Part shown: positions 18,669-27,677 of the stretch, in pieces
How the letters are laid out: each line of letters begins with the position of its first letter
Position numbering within the stretch: position 1 is the first letter of the stretch
Origin: Clostridioides difficile
GTDB taxonomy: Bacteria; Bacillota; Clostridia; Peptostreptococcales; Peptostreptococcaceae
Direction of reading: 5' to 3'
DNA: 64,000 nt
Assembly (NCBI GenBank): GCA_024919175.1
Contig: CP103804.1
Location: 3,596,001-3,660,000 of the forward strand
Notes under the pieces: generated by a model
What the model saw: the letters and a program-made list of their open reading frames with translations, nothing else
Told to the model about the DNA's origin: nothing
Database searches by the model: none
Translations under genes and position numbers: made by a program

Positions 18669-18696
18669 ATTATATAGGATTTGTTACTACCTACAA
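18669..18696 (-). promoter_or_regulatory. Promoter of the envelope operon
   Basis: On the minus strand TTGTAG (18696-18691), a 16-base spacer and TATAAT (18674-18669) lie 20 bases before the first gene of the operon. Confidence 0.55.
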
Positions 18697-19045
18697 TTTA
18701 TTCTTTTAATTATAATAATCATTTTTATAATATCCTTACTTGTTTTATTGTAATTGAATAATTCCTTATTTACAACCACAATATTTACTTTATTAAAAGC
18801 TATAATTAAATAAAATTTATTTGTGTGATATATATTGGAAGCCTATAAAATTGGAGTTTGCAAATAATTTTAATGTAAAATATTAGAATTATTCAATATA
18901 AAAATAGATACTATCAGTCAGTATAGATAAAATTTCGCTATAATAAATTAAAACATAATATTAAGGAGACAAAATCATAATTTGTCTCCTTATATATTAA
19001 ACTATTATTGAATACTATACAAATTTTAAGTATAATATAAATTGA
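18697..19045. other. Intergenic region with a stem-loop at its end
   Basis: An AT-rich gap between the envelope operon and the aldo/keto reductase gene. The only clear element is an 11-bp perfect stem at 18963-18973 with 18981-18991, lying 55 bases past the reductase stop and probably its terminator, although its T-run is weak. No coding frame is convincing. Confidence 0.5.
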
Positions 19046-20188
19046 TTATACTGTAACATTATTAACTCCATTTTCTTCCCATTGCTTAATTTCTTTTAAC
19101 CTATCAATTATTGGTAAATGCTGAGTACACTCAATCTCACATTTTCCACAAGCTACACATTCTTTAGCTTTTGCTTTACTATTCATTGCATAATTCCAAT
19201 GCGCTAGCCCATAAACTGATTTTGTCATTTCTTCATCACTCTTTTTAAACATCTGTTTTTCATTATAGAAAAGCATATATGCTGGAGTATTTATATCTTT
19301 TGGACATACTTTACAATATCCACAACCTGTACATATTTCATTCATATTTTTACTTAATCTAGTTTCAATATCATGTATATCTTCATCTGAATATATTTTG
19401 TTTTCATCTGCAATTTTACAAGCATCATCTATATCCTGTTTTTTATTAACTCCTATTAATGATATATTTATTTGTGGAATTCCTATGTTAAATCTTAAAG
19501 CTGATTCTATAGCACTTTCACCTTCTCTTGTTAGAAAAGAAAGCTCTTCATTATACTTTGGAATAGTTCCACCACTTAATGGATTCATAGCTACAACACC
19601 ATATCCATTTTCAATAGCATGTTTAGCACCTTTTAATCTATATGGAAAGTTTAGTATATTAATTCCCATAGTAACACCTTCAAACTTATTTTCATCGAGA
19701 ACTTTTATGACTTCATCTCCTGGCTGATGAGATGAAAACACTATGTGGTCTATCAGTCCTTCTTCTTTACATTTTAATAGACCTTCATACTGACCTCCAG
19801 GTCTCATTGCAAATTCATAATGTTCCATTTTTCTAATATTCCATATATGATAGAAATTTATTTTAGATAAGCCCAATCTATCTATTGACTTTTTCACAGC
19901 ATCTATTGCTTTTTCTGCTGTGTCATATACTTTTGGCTTCCCTTTTGTAGATACGTAAAAATCTGTTTTACCTTCTTTTATCATTTGTCTAAAGGCTAGT
20001 CCAAATATATCCTCACTTCTATCATCACAATACCCTGGTGCTGTATCAAAATAGTTAATGCCTTTTTCATATGCATATTTAATTAAATCTGCATTTTCTT
20101 GGTCACTTTTTTCTAAATCAAATCTTAATCCTCCATATCCAACTACTGAAACCATTTTCCCAGTCTTTCCATATTCAACGTATCTCAT
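19046..20188 (-). CDS. Aldo/keto reductase with C-terminal iron-sulfur domain
   Basis: A 380-residue protein. Residues 1 to about 270 form an aldo/keto reductase barrel (GYGGLRFDLEKSDQENAD, NYFDTAPGYCDDRSEDIFG, HIWN). The C-terminal part adds ferredoxin-like cysteine motifs CTGCGYCKVCP at 286-296 and CVACGKCEIEC at 344-354, which would hold two 4Fe-4S clusters. This fused form is common in anaerobes and probably uses ferredoxin-type electrons. The substrate is unknown. The start has a strong AGGAGGAAT site. It is monocistronic, with a large palindrome in front. Confidence 0.85.
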   Translation of the reverse strand: MRYVEYGKTGKMVSVVGYGGLRFDLEKSDQENADLIKYAYEKGINYFDTAPGYCDDRSEDIFGLAFRQMIKEGKTDFYVSTKGKPKVYDTAEKAIDAVKKSIDRLGLSKINFYHIWNIRKMEHYEFAMRPGGQYEGLLKCKEEGLIDHIVFSSHQPGDEVIKVLDENKFEGVTMGINILNFPYRLKGAKHAIENGYGVVAMNPLSGGTIPKYNEELSFLTREGESAIESALRFNIGIPQINISLIGVNKKQDIDDACKIADENKIYSDEDIHDIETRLSKNMNEICTGCGYCKVCPKDINTPAYMLFYNEKQMFKKSDEEMTKSVYGLAHWNYAMNSKAKAKECVACGKCEIECTQHLPIIDRLKEIKQWEENGVNNVTV

Positions 20189-20230
20189 AATAAATTCCTC
20201 CTTAGGTATATTAAGACTTAATTTCTTTAT

Positions 20231-20285
20231 AAAAAATATTATACCATAAATATTTTCAGAAAATATTTATGGTATAATATTTTTT
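20231..20285. terminator. Perfect 55-base palindrome, probable bidirectional terminator
   Basis: Two 27-base arms (20231-20257 and 20259-20285) are perfectly complementary around a single central base. On both strands the stem ends in a T-run. It lies downstream of the CDF transporter and upstream of the aldo/keto reductase, both on the minus strand. It would terminate the former and insulate the latter. Each arm also contains TATAAT-like sequence. Confidence 0.7.
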
Positions 20286-20327
20286 TTATGAATTATAAAT
20301 TTTTATACTTAGGTCTTTATAGTCAAA

Positions 20328-21194
20328 TTAAAAACTATAAAAAGGTTCAATATGAACTATCACTTGAGCATTTTCATTAATTTCTTCTTGTATTTGTTTT
20401 TCAATTTTATGTGTTAAGTCATGGGATTGCTCCACACTTATAAATGGGTCTACCATTACATGCATATCAATATAAATAACACTCTTACTACCTCTACTTC
20501 TAATATTGTGAACATCTCTCACTTCATTAAATTCAAACACAATTTCCCTTATATACTCTTCATCTACAGCTACTCTATCAACTAAAATTCCAATAGATGG
20601 TTTAAATATTCCATAAGCTGAATAAATTATAACTCCAGAAATAATAATAGGAACTACAGATTCTATTATTACCGGAAATCCTAACTTAACACCAACTAAA
20701 GTAACCAATACTCCTAAAGACACAAATATATCACTTCTTGTGTGCAATGAATCTGAAACCAAGACATAACTATTCAGTTTAGTTCCAATTCTATACTCAT
20801 ATATACAGACAAAAACATTTATAAAAAGAGTAATAACTAGAGCAATTAAACTTTCTATAGTTATAGAAGGTGTAATTGGGTTTGCTAGTCTTGATATAGA
20901 ACTAAGAATTATCTTAACTGCTATAACAAATAACATACCACTAATAAATAAACTGGTTATAATTTCAAATTTTTTATGCCCATAAGGATGATCTTTATCT
21001 TTTGGTTTAGATGCAAAAAAAACACCTATTAATCCTACTATATTAGATGCTCCATCTGACAGAGAATGGAATCCATCTGCTGTCATACTACAGCTTTTAA
21101 TTTTATTACCAATAATTATTTTTAATAATGCTACAGCAAAATTGGCAAATAAAATTATCCATAATACTTGCTTCACTTTTTTATAATTATCCAT
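20328..21194 (-). CDS. Cation diffusion facilitator (CDF) metal efflux transporter
   Basis: A 288-residue protein with six membrane helices and a C-terminal cytoplasmic domain. Metal-site blocks are ADGFHSLSDGASN (helix 2) and SDSLHTRSDIFVS (helix 5), both with the HxxxD pattern of the family. The C-terminal domain at about 205-288 contains HVMVDPFISVEQSHDLTHKIE, the dimerisation and metal-sensing fold. It would export zinc, manganese, iron or another divalent ion by proton antiport; the metal cannot be told from sequence alone. Confidence 0.88.
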   Translation of the reverse strand: MDNYKKVKQVLWIILFANFAVALLKIIIGNKIKSCSMTADGFHSLSDGASNIVGLIGVFFASKPKDKDHPYGHKKFEIITSLFISGMLFVIAVKIILSSISRLANPITPSITIESLIALVITLFINVFVCIYEYRIGTKLNSYVLVSDSLHTRSDIFVSLGVLVTLVGVKLGFPVIIESVVPIIISGVIIYSAYGIFKPSIGILVDRVAVDEEYIREIVFEFNEVRDVHNIRSRGSKSVIYIDMHVMVDPFISVEQSHDLTHKIEKQIQEEINENAQVIVHIEPFYSF

Positions 21195-21383
21195 AATTGT
21201 ATACCTCCTCCCTTCGACTTAATCGAAAAAAGACTATGTATCAATATCAATTAACTAAATAAGCAAATTGTATATACGCACACTTACTATATTTATATTC
21301 AAAGTTGGTTGTACTTGTTCATTCAATTTAAAAATTAATTACTAATTAATAACTATAGTACAATTTCTATATACAAAAAAATT

Positions 21384-21420
21384 AAGTTATAAATAGTATT
21401 TTAAATACTATTTATAACTT
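21384..21420 (-). terminator. Terminator of the opuC operon
   Basis: A 17-bp perfect stem (21384-21400 with 21404-21420) lies 28 bases past the opuC stop and is followed on the minus strand by a run of seven T. Confidence 0.8.
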
Positions 21421-21447
21421 AAATTCATAATATAAACTATTAATTTT

Positions 21448-23001
21448 CTATACTAAACCTTCTTTAACTAAGAATGAATGAGCAACTTCTTCTGGTGATT
21501 TTCCAAGCTCATCAACTTGATAGTTAAGTTCTCTCATAGTTTCTTCATTTATTTTTCCTGAAAGCATATTCATCACTTTCTCTAACTCCGGATATTTTTT
21601 TAGAGTATCTTGTCTTACTAATGGAGCTGCATAATATGGAACAAAGAAGTTTTTGTCATCTTCTAATATCTTAAGATTAAACTTTTTAATAAGACCATCA
21701 GTTAAAAATGCATCTACAACTTGAGATTCATTATTATCTAAAGCTGTATATCTTAAACTTCCATTCATAGCTTTTACATCTTTGAATTTTAGACCATAAT
21801 CTCTAGAAATACCTACAAAACCATCTTCTCTATTTTCAAACTCTAAAGTTGGTGAGAAAGTAAAGTCACTACTATATTTAGTTAAATCAGAAATAGTGTT
21901 TATTCCATACTTCTCTGCAGTTTTAGGCATCATGGCTAATGTATAAGTATTGTTAAATCCAATAGGGTCAAGTAAAGTTAATTGATTCTCTTTTTCCATA
22001 GTATCTTTAACAACCTTATATGCTTCATCAGCATCTTTAATTGGAGCATGCTTCATTACATTTACTAAAAGTGTACCTGTATAATCTACATACATATCAA
22101 GTTCACCAGATTTAATAGCATTGAATGCAACAGATGAACCACCTAGATTTAAATTCTTTTTAACATTAAGGTCTGTATTTTTCTCTATCAATTCAGCATA
22201 AACATTACCAAGGATAAGTTGTTCTGTATAATCTTTAGAACCTATAGTTATTGTCTCTTTTTTGCTTGAAAAACTTGAACCAAAAGTAACAAATAACATT
22301 GCAATAATTATTATAGCAGATACTACTTTAAGCCCTATATAATTTTTCTTTGGAGCCTTTGGATTTAATCCCTTTGGAGTAACTGCAACTTCAATCTTAC
22401 TAAATAAATAATCAACTAGTAATGCAATTATACATGATGGAATTGCTCCTGCTAAAATCATATTGTTATTTACAGTTTGTACACCTGAGAATACTAAATA
22501 TCCAAGACCACCAGCACCTATAAATGCTGCAAGAGTCATAAGACCAACTGCTGTAACAGCAGATATTCTAACCCCACCCATTATTATAGGCAGAGCTAAA
22601 GGAAACTGTATTTTAAATAAAGTTTGGTTTCTTGTAAGACCAATACCTTTAGCAGATTCTAATACTACTGGGTCAATACTTGTTATACCTATATACGTGT
22701 TCTTTACAATTGGTAATAATGAATATACTACTACCATAAATATTGCTGGTTTACTTCCTATACCAAGTACTGGTACAAGAAGACCCAAAAGTGCCATTGA
22801 TGGAACTGCTTGAACTAAGTTTACAAATCCAAGCACAATTTTTCTAAGAGATGAGATTCTTGAAATAATTATTCCTAAAGGCACACCAACTAGTATAGCT
22901 ATCAAAATAGATGTAACAGTTAAGCTCATATGTTGTATCAAAAGCTCTATAATCTTATCTTTTTGCAATAGTATAAAATTAAAGAAATTATCCAAGGACA
23001 C
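21448..23001 (-). CDS. opuCC: Glycine betaine/carnitine/choline ABC transporter, permease fused to substrate-binding domain
   Basis: A 517-residue fusion. Residues 1 to about 215 are a BPD permease with about six helices and the EAA-like loop ESAKGIGLTRNQTLFKIQFPLALP. Residues about 240-517 are an OpuAC-type binding domain (ITIGSKDYTEQLILGNVYAELIE). The product imports quaternary-ammonium osmoprotectants with the ATPase encoded upstream. The two genes overlap by 14 bases, indicating translational coupling. The gene symbol follows C. difficile usage as I remember it. Confidence 0.88.
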   Translation of the reverse strand: MSLDNFFNFILLQKDKIIELLIQHMSLTVTSILIAILVGVPLGIIISRISSLRKIVLGFVNLVQAVPSMALLGLLVPVLGIGSKPAIFMVVVYSLLPIVKNTYIGITSIDPVVLESAKGIGLTRNQTLFKIQFPLALPIIMGGVRISAVTAVGLMTLAAFIGAGGLGYLVFSGVQTVNNNMILAGAIPSCIIALLVDYLFSKIEVAVTPKGLNPKAPKKNYIGLKVVSAIIIIAMLFVTFGSSFSSKKETITIGSKDYTEQLILGNVYAELIEKNTDLNVKKNLNLGGSSVAFNAIKSGELDMYVDYTGTLLVNVMKHAPIKDADEAYKVVKDTMEKENQLTLLDPIGFNNTYTLAMMPKTAEKYGINTISDLTKYSSDFTFSPTLEFENREDGFVGISRDYGLKFKDVKAMNGSLRYTALDNNESQVVDAFLTDGLIKKFNLKILEDDKNFFVPYYAAPLVRQDTLKKYPELEKVMNMLSGKINEETMRELNYQVDELGKSPEEVAHSFLVKEGLV

Positions 23002-24124
23002 TCACCTCCATCTCAAGGAATTGCTCACTTAAAACAGAAAGTAAACTACTTCTAGTAATCAGTCCTACTAGTTTATTTTCACTTGAAACAACTGGAATAT
23101 ATCCAACTGAATTACAGTTCATTATATTTAGTATTTCCACTAAATTATCACCTTCATTTACATGCAAAGGCTCTTTTGACATAATATCACCAAGCAATGT
23201 CGATTTATCATGAAGATCTTTCATATCTTTTACAGTAACAATACCCTTTAGTGTTCTAGCTCTATCTATGATTAGTAAGCTATCAACCTTACTTGTTCTC
23301 ATAATTTCTATACCTTGAGTTACAGTTCTTGTTGAATTAACAGCAATAGGATTCTTTATCATAATATCCTTTGCTTTTATATATTCTGGATTGTCCCAAA
23401 CTCTGTCTTCCCCAATAAAATCTTTTACAAAATCATTTGCTGGATTTCTAAGTATGTTTTCCGGAGTATCATACTGTGCTATTCTTCCATCTTTCATAAT
23501 ACAAATCTTATCAGCTATCTTTAAAGCTTCATCCATATCATGAGTTACAAATATTATAGTTTTTTTCAGTTCATCTTGAAGAGAAAATAATTGTTCTTGC
23601 AAAGATGTTCTTGTTATCGGGTCTAAAGCACTAAAAGGCTCATCCATTAATATTATTTCAGCATCAGTTGCAATGGCTCTTGCAACACCAATTCTTTGCT
23701 GTTGACCTCCACTAAGCTCTGAAGGATACTTATTTAAAAAATCATCACTATCAAGACCTACCATCTCAAGTAGTTGTAAAGTTCTTGTCTCAATTTCTTC
23801 AACTGATTTTTCCTTTTTTAAACGTGGAATTAACTCTATGTTCTCTTTTATTGTAAGGTGAGGAAATAGACCTGTGTTCTGTATAACATATCCTATTTTC
23901 CTTCTAAGTTCTATTTCATTTTCCTGAGAAATTGGTTTACCATTAATATATATTTCACCAGATGTAGGTTTTATTAATTTGTTTATAAGCTTCAAAGTAG
24001 TAGTTTTCCCACAACCACTTGAGCCAATTAAAACTACCAATGTGCCTGTTTCAACGACTAGAGAAATATCATCTAATACTACATTATTTCCCATTTTCTT
24101 GGTCACGTTTCTTATCTCTATCAT
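22988..24124 (-). CDS. opuCA: Glycine betaine/carnitine/choline ABC transporter, ATPase with CBS pair
   Basis: A 378-residue ATPase. Walker A GSSGCGKT is at 34-41; the signature LSGGQQQR, Walker B ILMDEP and the switch histidine in VTHDMDEA follow. Residues about 255-378 form two CBS domains (IMIKNPIAVNSTRTVTQGIEI; IMSKEPLHVNEGDNLVEIL), which in OpuA-type systems sense ionic strength or cyclic di-AMP. It forms an operon with the permease/binding fusion downstream. A GAGGGGATG ribosome site precedes the ATG. Confidence 0.9.
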   Translation of the reverse strand: MIEIRNVTKKMGNNVVLDDISLVVETGTLVVLIGSSGCGKTTTLKLINKLIKPTSGEIYINGKPISQENEIELRRKIGYVIQNTGLFPHLTIKENIELIPRLKKEKSVEEIETRTLQLLEMVGLDSDDFLNKYPSELSGGQQQRIGVARAIATDAEIILMDEPFSALDPITRTSLQEQLFSLQDELKKTIIFVTHDMDEALKIADKICIMKDGRIAQYDTPENILRNPANDFVKDFIGEDRVWDNPEYIKAKDIMIKNPIAVNSTRTVTQGIEIMRTSKVDSLLIIDRARTLKGIVTVKDMKDLHDKSTLLGDIMSKEPLHVNEGDNLVEILNIMNCNSVGYIPVVSSENKLVGLITRSSLLSVLSEQFLEMEVSVLG

Positions 24125-24333
24125 AATTTATCATCCCCTCTTTCGACAAGCAACCTTTGTTAACACAATAAGTTGTTTTTATAATTATATCACAATATCC
24201 CCTTTATGTAAACAAAGTACGACTTTTGGGTTAATACATATTAGTAAGCATTACTATAAACATCAAGTATTTGTATACAATGCACAAAATCAAAATATAT
24301 AAAAAATAATAAAAAATCTTGATAAAATAATAA

Positions 24334-24371
24334 AACACTAGCCTTAATTATATATAATTAAAACTAGTGTT
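24334..24371 (-). terminator. Terminator of dinB
   Basis: An 8-bp core stem (24334-24341 with 24364-24371), extended by a second complementary AATTA block inside, is followed on the minus strand by a T-rich run. Confidence 0.7.
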
Positions 24372-24394
24372 AATTCATTTATTTAAACAAATAG

Positions 24395-25492
24395 TCATAG
24401 TTGAATACTATCCATATACTCAAATAAAGTAATGTCTTTGTAAGTTTCTTTTTTGTCACTTAAGTTTGATACTGTAACTCCTAATAGTCTAATTTGTTTT
24501 CCATTCATTTCAACATTTCTCAATAAATTGTCAACACCATTTCTTATATCATTATATTCATCAATATAATGTTCTAAACTAAGACTTCTAGTTATCTGTG
24601 TAAAATCCTCATATTTGACTTTTAATGTCAATGTCTTTCCAAATTTCTCAGAGTTTTTTAATCTATGGCATACTTCCTCACAAATTTCATCAAGGATATT
24701 ACGTGTTTCTTCTTCATCAATATCTAAGTTATGGCTTAGTGTGGTCTCTGCTCCAACAGATTTTCTAACTCTATTGGGCTCAACTGGTCTATCATCTATA
24801 CCCCTTGCAAATTTATATAAGTCGTATCCTTTTTTCTTAAATATGTTCTCAAGTTCAAATAAATCTAAACATCTTAAATCATATCCTGTTTTTATACCTA
24901 AATTTTTAAGAGTATTTGAAGTGACTTTTCCAACACCAAAAAATTTATTTACAGGCAATTCATCTAAAAAATCTTGAACATTTTCTTCATTTATTACAGT
25001 CAAACCATTAGGCTTTTTTAAGTCTGATGCTATCTTAGCAAGAAATTTATTATACGAGATACCTGCTGATGAGGTAAGTCCAACTTCTCTAAATATGTCT
25101 CTTTTAATTTGATTTGCTATTTCGATTGCTGAGTCAATATTCTTTTTATTTTTTGTTACATCTAAATATGCTTCATCTAAAGATAGTGGCTCTACTAAAT
25201 CTGTGTATCTATAAAATATATTTCTTATTTGATTTGATACACTTTTATAGACCTCAAATCTAGGTCTTACAAAAACTGCATATGGGCATCTATTATAAGC
25301 TACAGCAGATGGCATAGCTGAATGTATCCCAAATTTTCTAGCCTCATAAGAACACGTTGCAACTACTCCTCTGCTTTGTGGATTTCCACCAACAACCACA
25401 GGTCTACCTTTCAATTTTTTATTATCTCTTTGTTCTATAGATGCATAAAAAGCATCCATGTCTATATGAATTATTTTTCTATGAAGTTCCAT
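24395..25492 (-). CDS. dinB: DNA polymerase IV (Y-family translesion polymerase)
   Basis: A 365-residue Y-family polymerase that copies past damaged bases. The catalytic carboxylates are in IIHIDMDAFYASIEQ at the N-terminus and SLDEAYLDVT at about 100. GRPVVVGG, SCSYEAR-type finger residues (ATCSYEARKFGI) and the little-finger domain at the C-terminus are present. The frame opens at a GTG three codons upstream, but the AAAGGTGAT ribosome site overlaps that GTG, so the ATG at 25492 is preferred. It is monocistronic. Confidence 0.92.
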   Translation of the reverse strand: MELHRKIIHIDMDAFYASIEQRDNKKLKGRPVVVGGNPQSRGVVATCSYEARKFGIHSAMPSAVAYNRCPYAVFVRPRFEVYKSVSNQIRNIFYRYTDLVEPLSLDEAYLDVTKNKKNIDSAIEIANQIKRDIFREVGLTSSAGISYNKFLAKIASDLKKPNGLTVINEENVQDFLDELPVNKFFGVGKVTSNTLKNLGIKTGYDLRCLDLFELENIFKKKGYDLYKFARGIDDRPVEPNRVRKSVGAETTLSHNLDIDEEETRNILDEICEEVCHRLKNSEKFGKTLTLKVKYEDFTQITRSLSLEHYIDEYNDIRNGVDNLLRNVEMNGKQIRLLGVTVSNLSDKKETYKDITLFEYMDSIQL

Positions 25493-25675
25493 TCTTATCA
25501 CCTTTTAAAGTATAAATAGATTAAATTTGTTTACATTACTCTTTTAATTATACCAAACTTATGTTTCTTTATGCTATTTTTTCATTTATTTTCTTTACAT
25601 ATCAATATTTTCTCTTACTGAAACAGTCTATAATCAACTAATTCAATATAATTTATAAAAAATCATAAAAAACAC

Positions 25676-25704
25676 TTGCAAAAACTAAGTAAAAGCTTTA
25701 CAAT
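25676..25704 (+). promoter_or_regulatory. Plus-strand promoter of a candidate small RNA
   Basis: TTGCAA (25676-25681), a 17-base spacer and TACAAT (25699-25704) form a plausible vegetative promoter on the plus strand in a region where all neighbouring genes are on the minus strand. RNA would start near 25711. Confidence 0.5.
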
Positions 25705-25710
25705 AGGTAT

Positions 25711-25876
25711 TCCAAGGAACTAAATTAAAATTCCTTATGGATAACAGTATATATATTAATTTAAATGGGATGTTTTAAAAACAAAAGACTGCCTTATACA
25801 AGACAGTCTACTGATTTTATTATAATTGTAATGGACTGCTCAAACTATTACTTTAAAACAGCCCATATTTTTTTGT
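25711..25876 (+). ncRNA. Candidate structured small RNA, about 165 nt
   Basis: It starts after a promoter-like sequence and opens with a hairpin (25714-25719 with 25731-25736). It then contains the nested inverted-repeat element B (outer arms 25765-25779 and 25852-25866, inner stem 25786-25791 with 25804-25809) and ends in a T-run at about 25867-25875. The CAGTCT arm can alternatively pair with a second GACTG near 25834. It ends before the stop of the convergent DUF1846 gene at 25889. No well-initiated reading frame lies inside. The interpretation rests only on promoter, structure and terminator by eye. Confidence 0.45.
25765..25866. repeat. Nested inverted-repeat element (copy B)
   Basis: Same design as the element at 12230-12286: outer arms with the TGTTTTAAA/TTTAAAACA motif flanked by GGG/CCC, and an inner stem (AGACTG/CAGTCT). 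Both copies lie just downstream of a minus-strand gene and both carry their T-run on the plus strand. Confidence 0.55.
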
Positions 25877-25888
25877 ATAATTGTGTTT

Positions 25889-27394
25889 TTAGCTATAGTA
25901 AAGATTTTGTGAAGGATACTCTGGGTCACAAGTTACATCTATACCAAGCTTTCTAAATGTTTGTTCATCATCTCTATTTAATATAGTAGTAGAATGTGCT
26001 TGACACCCTTTTAATAAAGCTAACTTTTCCATAGCAAATTGTGCAGTTGGATTAGTTACAGCACAAATGCTAAGAGCAGTTAAAACCTCTTGACAACTAA
26101 GTGAAACATTTCTGCTTGCTAAAGTTTTTGTTTTTAAATTTATAATAGGCTCTAATATTACAGGTGATATTAAGTGCATATCATCAGATATATTAGCTAA
26201 ATGCTTAATTGCATTTAGTACTGCGGCTGCTGTTCCATTCATTAAGTCAGAACCTTTACCAGTTAATATTGTCCCATCTTCTAATTCTAGTGCCACTACA
26301 GGACAAGTATCATTTTTATCAGCATTTTCTTTTAACTTATTACTGTAATTTCTAGCAGGTAAAACAACTTTTCTATCTTCTGGCTTTAAGTTAAGTTCTT
26401 CCATAATCATTTTCATTCTATCATAAGCGCCTTTATCAACTTGTCCCTTTTTATACTCACAAGCAGTTTTAAAGTATCTTCTTATAATTTCTTCTATAGA
26501 AGCTCTTCTTATTACTTCATCATCTATTATTCCAAAACCAACTCTATTAACACCCATGTCAGTTGGAGATTGGAAAATTGATTCTTTTCCAGTTATTTTT
26601 TCTATTATTTTTTTAAGTACTGGGAATAACTCTAAATCTCTATTATAATTTACTGACATTTCACCATAAGTTTCAAGATGGAATGAATCTATCATGTTTA
26701 CGTCTTTTAAATCTACTGTAGCTGCCTCATAAGCTATGTTTAAAGGATGTTTCACAGGTATATTCCAAACTGGGAATGTTTCAAATTTAGAATATCCAAC
26801 TATATTTCCTCTTTTATTTTCATGGTATAACTGACTTAAGCAAGTACCAAGTTTTCCACTATTAGGTCCTGGTGCTGTTACTACTACAATTGGCTTTGTA
26901 GTTTCTATATAATCATTTGCTCCATATCCTTCATCACTAACTATAGTTTCAACATCTGAAGGATATCCCTTTGTTGGATAATGTTTATAAACTTTGATTC
27001 CTCTACGCTCTAACTTATTTATGAATACAGTCGTTGCAGGTTGTCCCTCAAATCTAGTGATTACTACACTATTTACATCTAGTTCATATCCTCTTAAATC
27101 ATCTATTAATCTTAAAACTTCCATATCATAAGTGATACCAAAGTCACCTCTTATTTTATTTCTTTCTATATCTCCTGCATACACGCAAATTACAACTTCA
27201 ACTTTTTCTTTCATATGTTGTAATACTTTTATCTTTGCATTTTCATCAAACCCTGGAAGTACTCTTTTTGCATGAAGATCTCCCATTAATTTTCCTCCAA
27301 ACTCCAAATAAAGCTTGTCAAAATTATTTACTCTTTCTAAGATATATTTAGACTGCTCTTCTAAATATTTTTTGTGGTCAAATCCTATTTTCAT
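25889..27394 (-). CDS. DUF1846 (UPF0371) family protein
   Basis: A 501-residue cytoplasmic protein of the DUF1846 family, recognised from GFDHKKYLEEQSKYILER at the start, the TAPGPNSGKLGTCLSQLYH block and PTDMGVNRVGFGI. The GPNSGK segment resembles a phosphate-binding loop, and the family has been structurally linked to nucleotide-binding folds, but no reaction is firmly assigned to my knowledge. Length is typical. It appears monocistronic. Confidence 0.82.
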   Translation of the reverse strand: MKIGFDHKKYLEEQSKYILERVNNFDKLYLEFGGKLMGDLHAKRVLPGFDENAKIKVLQHMKEKVEVVICVYAGDIERNKIRGDFGITYDMEVLRLIDDLRGYELDVNSVVITRFEGQPATTVFINKLERRGIKVYKHYPTKGYPSDVETIVSDEGYGANDYIETTKPIVVVTAPGPNSGKLGTCLSQLYHENKRGNIVGYSKFETFPVWNIPVKHPLNIAYEAATVDLKDVNMIDSFHLETYGEMSVNYNRDLELFPVLKKIIEKITGKESIFQSPTDMGVNRVGFGIIDDEVIRRASIEEIIRRYFKTACEYKKGQVDKGAYDRMKMIMEELNLKPEDRKVVLPARNYSNKLKENADKNDTCPVVALELEDGTILTGKGSDLMNGTAAAVLNAIKHLANISDDMHLISPVILEPIINLKTKTLASRNVSLSCQEVLTALSICAVTNPTAQFAMEKLALLKGCQAHSTTILNRDDEQTFRKLGIDVTCDPEYPSQNLYYS

Positions 27395-27677
27395 CTTAAC
27401 ACCTCACTAAATTAAATTTCTTTTTGATAACAGTATATTTATATATATTTTTTAGTAAAACATCTTATAAAAAAATGTTAATACTTTTTCACTCAAAGTA
27501 ATATTATACATTTAAGATTAATTTTTTTCAAGATAGTTTTATGGTAAATAAGATATACTTATATTATTAATAAAATAAGAATATTATATTTTATATATTT
27601 AAATATAATATTCTCATCTTAACATTAATTTATTTCAATATTTTTACACATACTTTATTTTAAATTTAAAAACTATT

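Noticed and set aside
18859..18991. Possible plus-strand small RNA ahead of the reductase terminator
   Set aside because: A weak TTGCAA/TATTAG pair exists, but the stem at its end lacks a plus-strand T-run and there is no other structure, so it was not annotated.
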